Below are positions 35,511 to 45,191 of a DNA stretch of 64,000 nt, one piece after another. The notes below the pieces were generated by a model. The model was not told the DNA's origin. It worked only from the letters and a program-made list of their open reading frames with translations, and ran no database searches. Every line of letters begins with the position of its first letter. The stretch's first letter is position 1. The position numbers and the translations under genes are program-made. Origin of the DNA: an uncultured bacterium (GTDB lineage Bacteria > Cyanobacteriota > Vampirovibrionia > Gastranaerophilales > Gastranaerophilaceae); the NCBI GenBank assembly GCA_949298985.1, contig CASFYV010000021.1, forward strand, positions 62,001 through 126,000. The letters are read 5' to 3'.

Positions 35511-36439
35511 TATTTTTTAATCAATTCACAATTTTTACTAAAATTGAATAATTCTTTTAATCCATCCTCAAGAGAAGTGCTTTTAAATTCTTTAAAAACT
35601 GATTTTATTTTAAAGTTATCTAATATACTATCTTTAATATCTCCAATTCTTGGAGGTAAATAGTTCGGAGATTTTTTATATTGATATAAATCTTTCATCA
35701 TTTCAAAAAGTTTATTAATATTAATTCCGGTATTGCTAGAGAAATTATATGTTTTATTAACAATATCAGATTCTATTGTCAATAAAACGATTTGTGCGAT
35801 ATCTTTTACAAATAGAAAATCTCTTATTTGAGTTCCATCATCAAAAATATTGATATCTTTATTATTCAACATTGCATCGTGGAAAATTGCAATTACCCCA
35901 CTTTCTTTTGATGAAAATTGTCTTGGGCCATAAACATTTGAAAATCTAAAAATAACATATGGCACATTGAATAATTCTATATATTTTTCCATTGTTAATT
36001 TAGATATGCCATAAAAAGAAATCGGTTTTGTTGAATGCTCTTCTGTAATCGGTAAAGTTTTTGGCATTCCATACACTGCAGCAGATGATGCGGTCAAAAA
36101 CTTTTTAACATTATATTTTTTACAAAGTTCTAATATTTTTATTGAACTAACTATATTTAAATTTGCATCATAAACAGGTTCTTTTTCTGAATATGCAACA
36201 CTTGTCTGAGCCGCTAAATGTATGCAAAAATCAGGTCTTTCTCTATCAAAAATAAATTCTATATCATCTTTATAAATATCATTTTTATAAAACTCAATTT
36301 TATCACTTTGGGGCAAATTATTTATTGAACCTGTCAATAAATTATCAATAATTACAACTTTATAATCATTCATAATTAATTTATCTACAATATGAGAACC
36401 AATAAACCCTGCCCCACCAGTAATTAAAACTTTCTTCAT
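35507..36439 (-). CDS. NAD-dependent sugar epimerase/dehydratase
   Basis: A 310-aa SDR (GGAGFIGSHIV, SSAAVYG, FYGISKLTMEKY, FRFSNVYGPRQ). Closest in style to UDP-glucose/UDP-GlcNAc 4-epimerases of the WbpP-like type. It is the only minus-strand gene within the polysaccharide locus, convergent with galE and divergent from the WcaJ-like gene, so it is a separate unit. Exact substrate not clear. Confidence 0.8.
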   Translation of the reverse strand: MKKVLITGGAGFIGSHIVDKLIMNDYKVVIIDNLLTGSINNLPQSDKIEFYKNDIYKDDIEFIFDRERPDFCIHLAAQTSVAYSEKEPVYDANLNIVSSIKILELCKKYNVKKFLTASSAAVYGMPKTLPITEEHSTKPISFYGISKLTMEKYIELFNVPYVIFRFSNVYGPRQFSSKESGVIAIFHDAMLNNKDINIFDDGTQIRDFLFVKDIAQIVLLTIESDIVNKTYNFSSNTGININKLFEMMKDLYQYKKSPNYLPPRIGDIKDSILDNFKIKSVFKEFKSTSLEDGLKELFNFSKNCELIKKY

Positions 36440-36580
36440 ATAAACCCTCTTTTTGTTAATATATTTTCCATTCTACTACAAAAATAAATTAATATAAATA
36501 AAAATAAAATTAGCCAGTTTACTGTATATATTTTTTCTTGTTTATTATAAACTATAAAAATATAGGAGTGGAACTTAAGA

Positions 36581-37942
36581 ATGCTATCACGTTCAATTTT
36601 ATTTATGCTAATTTTTGATATATTAGTGTTTAGTATATCATCGAATTTTTGGTATAATTTTTTTAATTTACCGCAAAACTTATTTTTCTTTGCTTTAGCA
36701 TTAATTGTAATTACAGGTTTTGTAGTTCTTTTCTTGAAAGATAATTACAAAATTAGAGAATTTAATATTTCATCAAAAAATTATTACTTACTATTTGAAG
36801 GTGTTATTTTTGCACACATTCCATTGGCAATATTTTTATTACTATTCAATCATAATTTACAAATTTTAGAATTTATTGCACTAAATATTTTAACTATATA
36901 TTTATCATTAGCAATTTATAGAAATTTATTCCACTTATATTTGTTTAATTTCAAAAAGAATAAAAATGTTTTAATAATGGGAACAAATCAAGAAGCAAAA
37001 TTAATTGCTGATGAAATAATAAACAAAAAAGCTCTAAAAATGTCTGTTGTTGGCTTTGTTGATGATAAAGAAGAAGAAAATTTAATAAAAGATTCTCAAA
37101 CAAAAATTTTTAATCAAGAAGAATTAAAAGATGTTATAAAAAAATATAATGTAAATATTTTAATAGTTGCGATAAAAAGAAGAATGGAAGAAAATTTACT
37201 TACCAATATGGTAGATAATATTCCAAATTATGTAAAAGTTTATCGCATGCCCGAATTCTATGAAATGGTAACAGGAAAATATTATGTAAGCAAAATGTCA
37301 ATAAATTGGCTTTATTACGATTTTATGAATAAAAGAAGTTTGGTTTATGATTTTTGTAAACGAGCATTTGATATAATAGCTGCATTAATTATCTTGACAG
37401 TTACTTCTCCAATCTTAGTTTATATCGGAATAAGAGTTAAAAAGACTGACGGAGGCCCTGCGATTTATACCCAAAATCGAGTTGGCAAAGGTGGAAAAAT
37501 TTTTAAAGCGTATAAATTAAGAACAATGTATTTAAATGATTATGTTCCAAAATCTGGAGAATTTGAACATGCCGTGAACGGACAAGATAATGATACAAGA
37601 GTTATTCCATTTTGTAAATTTGTAAGAAAAGCACGTTTTGATGAAATCCCACAAATGATAAATATTTTGCGAGGAGAAATGTCAATTGTAGGTCCAAGAA
37701 CTGAATGGGAAGACTTAGTAAACATTTATTCAAAAGAGATTCCTTATTATAAATGTCGTCAATGGTCAAAAACAGGTTGGACAGGTTGGGCACAAATTAA
37801 TCAAGGACATTGTGTATTGAACGATGATATAGCAGAAAAATTACAATATGATTTGTATTACCTCAAGCATAAAAATGTGTTGTGGGAAATAGGAATCCTA
37901 ATAAAAGCAGTTTTCTTGGCTCTAGGAGGAAGACATGGGTAA
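36581..37942 (+). CDS. Undecaprenyl-phosphate sugar transferase (WcaJ/WbaP type)
   Basis: A 453-aa polyisoprenyl-phosphate hexose-1-phosphate transferase starting a polysaccharide repeat on the lipid carrier. Four N-terminal membrane helices (about 1-125), a soluble Rossmann-like part (KNVLIMGTNQEAK...), another helix (IIAALIILTVTSPILV, about residue 265-280) and the catalytic sugar-transferase domain (YTQNRVGKGGK, KLRTMYLND, KFVRKARFDEIPQ, MSIVGPRTEW). ATAGGAGTGG upstream. Confidence 0.92.
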   Translation: MLSRSILFMLIFDILVFSISSNFWYNFFNLPQNLFFFALALIVITGFVVLFLKDNYKIREFNISSKNYYLLFEGVIFAHIPLAIFLLLFNHNLQILEFIALNILTIYLSLAIYRNLFHLYLFNFKKNKNVLIMGTNQEAKLIADEIINKKALKMSVVGFVDDKEEENLIKDSQTKIFNQEELKDVIKKYNVNILIVAIKRRMEENLLTNMVDNIPNYVKVYRMPEFYEMVTGKYYVSKMSINWLYYDFMNKRSLVYDFCKRAFDIIAALIILTVTSPILVYIGIRVKKTDGGPAIYTQNRVGKGGKIFKAYKLRTMYLNDYVPKSGEFEHAVNGQDNDTRVIPFCKFVRKARFDEIPQMINILRGEMSIVGPRTEWEDLVNIYSKEIPYYKCRQWSKTGWTGWAQINQGHCVLNDDIAEKLQYDLYYLKHKNVLWEIGILIKAVFLALGGRHG

Positions 37943-38041
37943 TATGGAAATAAATGTAACAAAATCAAGATTTTTTATATAAAAGAATTTGTATTTGTGA
38001 TTAAATTGTGTAAATGTAGTAAAAATTTTTCGGGGTAGAAA

Positions 38042-38950
38042 TTGGAAAAAGAATTAATAGATATTTCAATTATAATAATAAACTGGAATGCTGGTAAATA
38101 TTTACAAGAAACCATTGTTTCTGTTGAAAATCAAACACAAAATGTTAATTACGAAGTTATCATTGTGGACAATAATTCTAATAAAAATGATGAAAGTTTT
38201 AAATACATAGAAAATGTATTAGAAAAAAAATCTAATTACAAAATTATAAAAAGTGAAGAAAATTTAGGTTTTGCAAAAGCTAATAATATTGCAATGAAAA
38301 TGGCAAATGGTAGAAATTTCCTAATATTAAATCCAGATGTAATTTTTCATAATAATATTGTTAAAATTTTATCAGATTATTTAGATGAAAATGATAATGT
38401 TGGAATGGTAGGACCAAAAGTTTTAAATCCGGATGGAAGTTTTCAACAACCTTGTTTGAGAGGTAAACCTTATCCTAAAGATACATTATTTCATTTAATA
38501 GGGTTGGCAAAAACTTTTTCTAAATGTGAATTTTTTAACGGATATGCACTATGGCATTTAGATAGAGATAAAATAAATACATGCTGGGCTTTATCAGGCT
38601 GCTGTATGATGGTGAAAAAATCTTTGTTTGAACAAATAGGCGGAATGGATGAACAATTTTTTATGTACCAGGAAGAAACTGATTGGGGAATTAGAACTAA
38701 AGATATAGGTAAAGAAATTGTATATAACCCAAATGCAATAGTTACTCATATTGGGGGTGTAACAACAAAAAAAATAAAAATAAAAAGTATTTATATTTTT
38801 ACTCAATCTATGGAAAAATTCTTTAAAAAACATTTTTGGCAAAAATATAATTTTATACAAAAAGCCTTTTGGCTTACCCTTATTTGGGCAAATTTTGGGG
38901 TAAGAGTTTGTAAATTACAATTATGTATAAAAAGGAGAAAAAATGTCTAA
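38042..38950 (+). CDS. GT2 family glycosyltransferase (rhamnosyltransferase-like)
   Basis: A 302-aa GT-A protein. Motifs IIINWNAGKYLQETI, IIVDNNSNKN, NPDV (nucleotide/metal DxD-like position), GGMDEQFFMYQEETDW. The pattern is that of WcaA/rhamnosyltransferase types; rhamnose is available from rfbABCD. TTG start 38042, no ATG near. One hydrophobic stretch near the C-terminus. Overlaps the next gene by 8 bp. Confidence 0.85.
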   Translation: MEKELIDISIIIINWNAGKYLQETIVSVENQTQNVNYEVIIVDNNSNKNDESFKYIENVLEKKSNYKIIKSEENLGFAKANNIAMKMANGRNFLILNPDVIFHNNIVKILSDYLDENDNVGMVGPKVLNPDGSFQQPCLRGKPYPKDTLFHLIGLAKTFSKCEFFNGYALWHLDRDKINTCWALSGCCMMVKKSLFEQIGGMDEQFFMYQEETDWGIRTKDIGKEIVYNPNAIVTHIGGVTTKKIKIKSIYIFTQSMEKFFKKHFWQKYNFIQKAFWLTLIWANFGVRVCKLQLCIKRRKNV

Positions 38951-39941
38951 CATTTTGGTTAGTGTAATTGTTCCAGTTTATAATACTGAACAATATATTG
39001 TAGAAGCATTAGACAGTATTATTAATCAATCATATAAAAATATAGAAATAATTTGTATTAATGATGGTTCAACGGATAATTCTTTATCGATATTGAATGA
39101 TTATGCGTCAAAAGATTCTCGCATAAAAGTTTTTTCGCAAAAAAATAAAGGATTACCAGCTACCAAAAATGTAGGTGTTTCATTAGCAAATGGTGAGTAT
39201 ATTTGTTTTGTTGATTCGGATGACATAATTTCGTTAAATACGATTGAGTCTTCAGTAAAATTAGTAGAGAAAACTGGTTGTGATGTTGTTGTTAATTATT
39301 TACATATTACAAATCGGCATTTAGATTCTAAAATTTTAAAACGTCCATGGATGGCATCTACTCAGCCTTTTATTAAAAAAGAGGTTTTTATAAATAATCC
39401 AGATATTCATTATGATGAAAATTTAACAAGAGGAGAAGATATCGTTTTTTCAAATAAATTAATGGCTCTAATTGATAACGTTGCATTAAATAATGAATCG
39501 ATTTACTTTTATAGAAAACGTCCAGGGCAGATGACTGATCCTAAGTGGGATCAAGAATATCCATTTTATATTAATCAATGGATAAATAAATTGACTGAGT
39601 TTTATAATAAATATGATTTGTGGAATGAAAATAAAAACCACATATTGCAATTTATTGCAACTAGTGCTTTTCCAATATACCTAAGTCGTCATTTGACATA
39701 TTCAAATAGAAAAGAAATTTTCAAAAGCATAAAATCTTTTATAAGTGAATATGATTTAAAAAAAGATGTAAAAATTAAAAATAAAATAGATTTTATATTT
39801 ATTTTATTTTTATCTTGTAAGAATATGTGGCAATTTGAACCAATTAGATTGACTGTTGATATGTATATGAAAATAACCCGTTGTTATTATTATAAAGTTA
39901 ATTATAACAATTTATTTAAGAAGATAATTAAATCTAAATAA
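38943..39941 (+). CDS. GT2 family glycosyltransferase
   Basis: A 332-aa GT-A protein with SVIVPVYNTEQYI, INDGSTDNS, FVDSDD (DxD) and TRGEDIVFS. Adds a sugar to the lipid-linked repeat in the cytoplasm; donor unknown. AAAGGAG precedes ATG 38943. Confidence 0.88.
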   Translation: MSNILVSVIVPVYNTEQYIVEALDSIINQSYKNIEIICINDGSTDNSLSILNDYASKDSRIKVFSQKNKGLPATKNVGVSLANGEYICFVDSDDIISLNTIESSVKLVEKTGCDVVVNYLHITNRHLDSKILKRPWMASTQPFIKKEVFINNPDIHYDENLTRGEDIVFSNKLMALIDNVALNNESIYFYRKRPGQMTDPKWDQEYPFYINQWINKLTEFYNKYDLWNENKNHILQFIATSAFPIYLSRHLTYSNRKEIFKSIKSFISEYDLKKDVKIKNKIDFIFILFLSCKNMWQFEPIRLTVDMYMKITRCYYYKVNYNNLFKKIIKSK

Positions 39942-39953
39942 TAAAGGACTTTA

Positions 39954-41189
39954 ATGTTGTTAAATGATTATTTTAAAAAAAATATTGCTACTGGCATCTC
40001 GATTCCATATCTATGTGCATTTTTACTTATAGTTTTTTGTAATTTTTGGTTGTTTAAAGTTTTACCAATACAACCTTTATATATTTTTTTCTTTTTATCA
40101 TTATTAGGCCTACCTTTTATATTAATGAAAAAAAAGATGAGTCTTTCTAAAACACAAATTGTAAGTTTAATTTGTTTTTTTTACTTTTTAATTACGTCTC
40201 TGTTTGTACATTGTAAATCAGATTTTGGTGTGGCTTCACACTCAACGCTTGTATTTCTATTTTATTTTTTATCTATCTTCTATTTAAAACTTTTAAATAA
40301 AGACCAAGTGTTGAGTATTGTAAATTGGCTATGTTCTTTTTCATTTATATATATTTTATTTGAAACATATTGGCGATTTTCACATCCTATTATTGGAAAT
40401 AGGGCCACTGGTAGTGATATTAATGTCTCAGGTGAAGTTGAAACTTTTTATGCTTTCAAGTTTAATTCTATAATGTTTTTAGATTCTAATTTTACAGCTT
40501 TAGTTTTACTTTCAATGACATTTTTAACATTTTATATGTATAAATATGTGAAAAATAATAAATTTTATAAATTTATGACAATAGGTTTTGCTATTTTATT
40601 ATTTTTAGCACTTTCTAGAGCTGCATTAGCTGCTATGATAATTACTTATGTTTTATTGTTTTCAGTTTATTTTTTAAAAAAGCATTTACAAATTTTATTT
40701 AAAATAAAAAAAATGTCAATTAAATTGTTTTGTTTTATTTTGCCTGCAATTGTATCTATTTTCATTATTACTTATTGCTTTTCTTGGTTCTTATCTGATT
40801 TGAGTTTTCTTACTAAAATTAAAATATTTCAAGATTTGTGGGATTATATGCAATCTGTTAATTTTATAGATTTATTATTAGGTAAAGGTTCGAATTTAGA
40901 TATGCTGATTTCATACTTTGGAAGATCTACACATGCTTTTATACCTTCATATATAGTATGGGATGGATTATTAGGGATTGCACTTGTTTTTTATTTATGG
41001 TTCTTGATTATAAAAGATACTAAATATAAGGCATTGATGTTTTTTATTCCAACTTTTATTTCCGGAATTGCTTTAACTAATGCTCTTTTACAAATACCAT
41101 ATGTAGCATTAGCAATAATGACCTATTTTGAAAAATATCTTCTAAAAATGAACAAAAGGAAAGGTTTTTATGTCAAAACAATTAAATGA
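39954..41189 (+). CDS. Wzy-like O-antigen polymerase/ligase membrane protein
   Basis: A 411-aa protein with about 10-11 membrane helices and a large periplasmic loop region near WDYMQSVNFIDLLLGKGSN; the FLALSRAALAAMII and GKGSNLDML segments fit the Wzy_C/O-antigen ligase family. It would polymerise repeat units in the periplasm. Overlaps the next gene by 20 bp. Confidence 0.75.
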   Translation: MLLNDYFKKNIATGISIPYLCAFLLIVFCNFWLFKVLPIQPLYIFFFLSLLGLPFILMKKKMSLSKTQIVSLICFFYFLITSLFVHCKSDFGVASHSTLVFLFYFLSIFYLKLLNKDQVLSIVNWLCSFSFIYILFETYWRFSHPIIGNRATGSDINVSGEVETFYAFKFNSIMFLDSNFTALVLLSMTFLTFYMYKYVKNNKFYKFMTIGFAILLFLALSRAALAAMIITYVLLFSVYFLKKHLQILFKIKKMSIKLFCFILPAIVSIFIITYCFSWFLSDLSFLTKIKIFQDLWDYMQSVNFIDLLLGKGSNLDMLISYFGRSTHAFIPSYIVWDGLLGIALVFYLWFLIIKDTKYKALMFFIPTFISGIALTNALLQIPYVALAIMTYFEKYLLKMNKRKGFYVKTIK

Positions 41190-42360
41190 TTATAAATTTA
41201 TTCGTATAATTAAATGGGGCATATATTATATTTTTCGTTCTTTTGTAAAATTGGAGCATGTTTTGTATTTTAAATTCAAAGCAAAAAAGAAGAAAAAAAT
41301 TAAAAGACTTTTTGCAACAACGGGGTGTATTTCATTGATTAATGCATTAGCTATAATTGCTGAAATTGGTGATTTTGAAAACTATGAGGATACTCTTATT
41401 ATAGAAACTGGTAAAGGACGAAAAACCTTTTTAGAGCAACAAAAAGAAATTGCATCAGTTCATAAGTTTAAAGTTATAGAAGAAGTAGGGTTATCTTCTG
41501 GTGTTATTGCAGTATTGCATAATCAATATGCCTTTGATGAAGTATATGCTTTGAATCATTTAGGTTTTATAAATACGTTATTACCTTTATATACGAAAGC
41601 TAAGATTATATTGACAGATGAGGGATTTGGTTCTTTAATTGATTATAATATTTCGCACATCAATAATATAGAGAAATTTAAAACACATAAATATTTAGGC
41701 AAGGTTGATATTTTAGCAAAAGAAAAATTAGAAAAATATACTTTTGAACAAGTTAATATGAATAAATTTAAAAAAATTTGTTCGTCTTTATCAAAAAAAT
41801 ATCCAATAACTTATATAAATAATCCAGATGATAAATATATTCTTTATTGTAGTATTTATTGGGAAACAACTGGAACAACAAGGGAAAATTTTGCGCAAGT
41901 TCAGTCTGAAACATTAAATAATTTAATAAATGCTGGATATAAAATACTTTATAAACCGCATCCACGTGATAATGATAATTTTGGCTATGATAAAAATCCT
42001 AATGTTCAATTTATTGATACAAAATTTCCTGTTGAATTGTATGAGTTTGATATTGTAGCATTAGTTGGAGTTTGTTGTGGAACAACAATTACTTATCCTC
42101 ATTTTTGGGGTATTCCAGGTTTTTCAAATCTTAGTGATAAATTAAAGAAAGAAGAAAATTTTTATTCAGATGCAATTAAGAATACATTAACAGATATTCA
42201 TCGTATAATATACAAATATTCGCCTAGTTATGAGTACTTACTACAATTGGATGTGAAAAATACTTCAAAAGAAGAATTAAAGAAGCAAATTAAAAATTAT
42301 TATGAAGAGTTTCTTAATTCAAAACCATTATTGTCTGAAAATTACAGTTATAATAATTAA
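41170..42360 (+). CDS. Polysialyltransferase-family glycosyltransferase
   Basis: A 396-aa protein resembling the bacterial alpha-2,8-polysialyltransferase family (PF07388). Seen: FATTGCISLINALAII, an early DEGFGSL segment and the later YKPHPRD motif that matches the conserved HP motif of that family. Its presence beside a CMP-sugar activating enzyme (45192) suggests a nonulosonic-acid-type polymer. No neuB or neuC is in the window. GGAAAGG precedes ATG. Confidence 0.7.
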   Translation: MSKQLNDYKFIRIIKWGIYYIFRSFVKLEHVLYFKFKAKKKKKIKRLFATTGCISLINALAIIAEIGDFENYEDTLIIETGKGRKTFLEQQKEIASVHKFKVIEEVGLSSGVIAVLHNQYAFDEVYALNHLGFINTLLPLYTKAKIILTDEGFGSLIDYNISHINNIEKFKTHKYLGKVDILAKEKLEKYTFEQVNMNKFKKICSSLSKKYPITYINNPDDKYILYCSIYWETTGTTRENFAQVQSETLNNLINAGYKILYKPHPRDNDNFGYDKNPNVQFIDTKFPVELYEFDIVALVGVCCGTTITYPHFWGIPGFSNLSDKLKKEENFYSDAIKNTLTDIHRIIYKYSPSYEYLLQLDVKNTSKEELKKQIKNYYEEFLNSKPLLSENYSYNN

Positions 42361-42370
42361 TAAGAATAAA

Positions 42371-43618
42371 ATGACTAATAGTACCAGAAACAAGTTAATA
42401 GAAAATTCAATATCAATAGCATTAACTCAAATTTTTACATATGTAATACCATTGATAACACTGCCGTACCTTTCAAGAATTTTAGATGTAAAAAAGTTTG
42501 GTCTTGTATTTTGGGCTCAAGCTTGTATTGTATATTTTATTATAATAATTGATTATGGTTTTAATTGGTCTGCAACTAGGGAAATTGCAGTAAATAAAGA
42601 TAATCAAAACAAAATATCTGAAATTTTTAATTCTGTGATGGGTGTTAAATTTATACTTATAGGTTTATGTTTTATAATATTGAATTTTATGATTATATTA
42701 ATTCCAAATTGTCAAAATGAATTTTTATTATTTTATTTAACATTTTTTATGGTTATTGGGCATGCTCTTTATCCTATTTGGTATTTTCAAGGAATAGAAC
42801 ATATGAAATATGTTACTTTTCTAAAAATAGTATCACAAATTATATTTATAATTTTAATATTCCTCTTTATAAAATCACCAAATGATTATATATACGTTGC
42901 TCTGTTTAATTCTTTGGGTTTTATAATTGCAGGAATTTTAAGTATTGCAATTGCAATTAAAAGATTTAATTTAAAACTCCAAATTCCTAAATTATCGAAT
43001 ATTAAATCTCAATTTAAATATAGTTTTGGATATTTTAGTGCAAATATTTCAAATACAGCATATACAAACACAAATGCTTTTATTTTAGGTTTAATAGCAA
43101 CACCTATGTTTGTAGGTTATTATGTAGCTGCAGAAAAGATTTTTCGAGCTGTTGACTTACTTTCCTGGCCATTAATTTCAGCATTTTATCCTTATATGGC
43201 AAAAACAAAAAATGTTAAGTTATATAAAAAAGTATTTTATTTAACATATTTGACATTTATAATAATAGTACTTTTTATTTTTATTTTTGCAAAAACAATT
43301 GTAATTATATTTTATGGAAATGAAATGATTGAAGCATATAAAATTTTAAGGATTTTTTGTATAACAATGTTGTTTACTCAAATATCAGGTTTTATGGGAT
43401 ATCCTTTTCTAGGTGCACTTGGCTATTCCAACATTGTTAATAATTCTGTCCCAATTGCAGCTTTTATTCAAATCATGTTACTTAGTATATTATACATTTT
43501 AGGTAAATTAAATATTTGGACTATTTCATATTTAACAATTTTACCATATGCAATAATGTCGATTATTAGAATAAATGGCATCATTAAAAATAAACTTTGG
43601 AATTATAAGGAGAATTAA
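42371..43618 (+). CDS. Wzx-type oligosaccharide flippase
   Basis: A 415-aa polytopic protein of the MATE/polysaccharide transporter class with about 12 helices. It starts with TRNKLIENSISIALTQIFTYVIPLITLPYLSRILDV-type family text, typical of Wzx. ATG 42371 (MTNSTRNK) is preferred to the upstream start at 42302. It would flip the lipid-linked repeat across the inner membrane. Its 3' end adjoins the AsnB-like gene start by 1 bp. Confidence 0.9.
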   Translation: MTNSTRNKLIENSISIALTQIFTYVIPLITLPYLSRILDVKKFGLVFWAQACIVYFIIIIDYGFNWSATREIAVNKDNQNKISEIFNSVMGVKFILIGLCFIILNFMIILIPNCQNEFLLFYLTFFMVIGHALYPIWYFQGIEHMKYVTFLKIVSQIIFIILIFLFIKSPNDYIYVALFNSLGFIIAGILSIAIAIKRFNLKLQIPKLSNIKSQFKYSFGYFSANISNTAYTNTNAFILGLIATPMFVGYYVAAEKIFRAVDLLSWPLISAFYPYMAKTKNVKLYKKVFYLTYLTFIIIVLFIFIFAKTIVIIFYGNEMIEAYKILRIFCITMLFTQISGFMGYPFLGALGYSNIVNNSVPIAAFIQIMLLSILYILGKLNIWTISYLTILPYAIMSIIRINGIIKNKLWNYKEN

Positions 43619-43619
43619 T

Positions 43620-45179
43620 ATGACAACAACAACTAAAGTAAAAGGAATTCAGAAAGATTTTAAAATAAGGAATAAAAAAGTTAAGATAGTATTCACACAT
43701 AAACCTTACTATAAGGATAAAAATACTATTGTTATGGGGTTTCCATATAATATGGACATCTCAAAGTTTGATGAAACCAAAGTAAATGATACAAAAGGTT
43801 ATTATACATATATTAAATTTACAAATGACGAACTTATTTTGATTAATGACATATGTGGTAATTATAGAACATATTATATGGAACAAAATAATGTTTTATA
43901 TATATCAAATGACTTTTTATATTTATTTAATTTGATTGAAAGAGAAAAACGTACTTTCAATAAATTTGAATTTGAATATTGGGAGGAACATTCTTATACA
44001 ACTGGAGAAGGTACTGTTTGTGCAGATATTCACAAGATAAAACCCGCCCATATATATAAGTTTACGGATAATAATGTTATTGAAAAACTTTATTTTAAAA
44101 AAGATGTTATAAATAAGCCAAACAGGAAGAAGTGTTTTAATGAGGTGTTATCTTGTTTAAGAGACACTGTCTCACAAATAAAAAAATTACCACAAAAAAA
44201 GTTTTTAATGTTTTCAGGAGGTGCAGATTCGACATTATGTGTAAAACTTTTACAAGAACAAAATGTTGATTTTACACCGGTATTTGTAAATTTAATTCCG
44301 TCTAATTCCGAACATTATCAAGATATTTTAAAAACAAAAAAATCTGCAGTTAAGCTTAGTATTAATCCTATTGAAATAGATGTAAATATAACGAACCAAA
44401 CCGATGATGCAATTATAGATATGATGTTTATGGACAGAATGTTACCTCATTTATTTTTTGGCTTGACAGAGGAGTTAAAAAGTAAATATGGAGAAGATAT
44501 TATATTAATTAGTGGTCAAAGTGCGGATTCTATTTTTAACCTTGGAAATACAGCTGCTAGTTATGGATGTTTGATTGGTCGAAATTTGCTATTTGGTGAT
44601 AATATCATAAGAAAGGTCTTTCACAAGCTTATTCTGCATATAACCAGAAGAGATTGGTATAAAGGCACAAGATTACCTAAAAAATCGGAAATTTTTGAAG
44701 CATTTTTAGATCTTCACAAAGGTAAATGTCTTATAGATAATTTTAAATCAAATGAATATAAAGCTAGTCTTAAAAATATTGTACAAAAATATTCATTTTA
44801 TATAAATGATAAATATAATCTTTTAACGTATTTGAAAATTTTGACTCATTTACAAGGTTCTGATAATTATGTTAATGTCCAAAGTGCTGAATATGAAGGT
44901 ATGCATTTAATATTTTTATTTGCAACACCGGATTTGATTTATTCAACAGTGAAAAATACGGATTATAAATATGAAATAGATCATCCAAAATCGGTTGTGT
45001 ATAAAATTCTAAAAGATGTATATAACTATGAAATGCCTAATTATAAAGACTGTAAAAATTATAAAAAGGAATTAAAAGAAAAACAGACATATCAACAATA
45101 TGAGCAAGATACTCATAAAATGTTTTTTAATAAAATGGAATTGTTGGAATTTTCAGAAACTATAAAAAAAATAAAATAA
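43620..45179 (+). CDS. Asparagine-synthase-like protein without glutaminase Cys
   Basis: A 519-aa protein with the ATP pyrophosphatase SGGADST loop at S199 and the later SGQSAD motif. The N-terminal 150 residues look like a remnant Ntn/glutaminase domain (YYTYIKFTND, GNYRTYYMEQ, NDFLYLFNLI), but the catalytic Cys that should follow the initiator Met is absent. ATG 43620 is preceded by AAGGAG. In sugar loci such proteins amidate sugars or take ammonia directly. It may instead act on a peptide; unknown. It sits between Wzx and the cytidylyltransferase. Confidence 0.72.
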   Translation: MTTTTKVKGIQKDFKIRNKKVKIVFTHKPYYKDKNTIVMGFPYNMDISKFDETKVNDTKGYYTYIKFTNDELILINDICGNYRTYYMEQNNVLYISNDFLYLFNLIEREKRTFNKFEFEYWEEHSYTTGEGTVCADIHKIKPAHIYKFTDNNVIEKLYFKKDVINKPNRKKCFNEVLSCLRDTVSQIKKLPQKKFLMFSGGADSTLCVKLLQEQNVDFTPVFVNLIPSNSEHYQDILKTKKSAVKLSINPIEIDVNITNQTDDAIIDMMFMDRMLPHLFFGLTEELKSKYGEDIILISGQSADSIFNLGNTAASYGCLIGRNLLFGDNIIRKVFHKLILHITRRDWYKGTRLPKKSEIFEAFLDLHKGKCLIDNFKSNEYKASLKNIVQKYSFYINDKYNLLTYLKILTHLQGSDNYVNVQSAEYEGMHLIFLFATPDLIYSTVKNTDYKYEIDHPKSVVYKILKDVYNYEMPNYKDCKNYKKELKEKQTYQQYEQDTHKMFFNKMELLEFSETIKKIK

Positions 45180-45191
45180 CGGAGAAATAAT

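Noticed and set aside
35507..36439. Minus-strand epimerase as a pseudogene
   Set aside because: Full length with intact NAD and Tyr-x3-Lys motifs and its own ribosome site.
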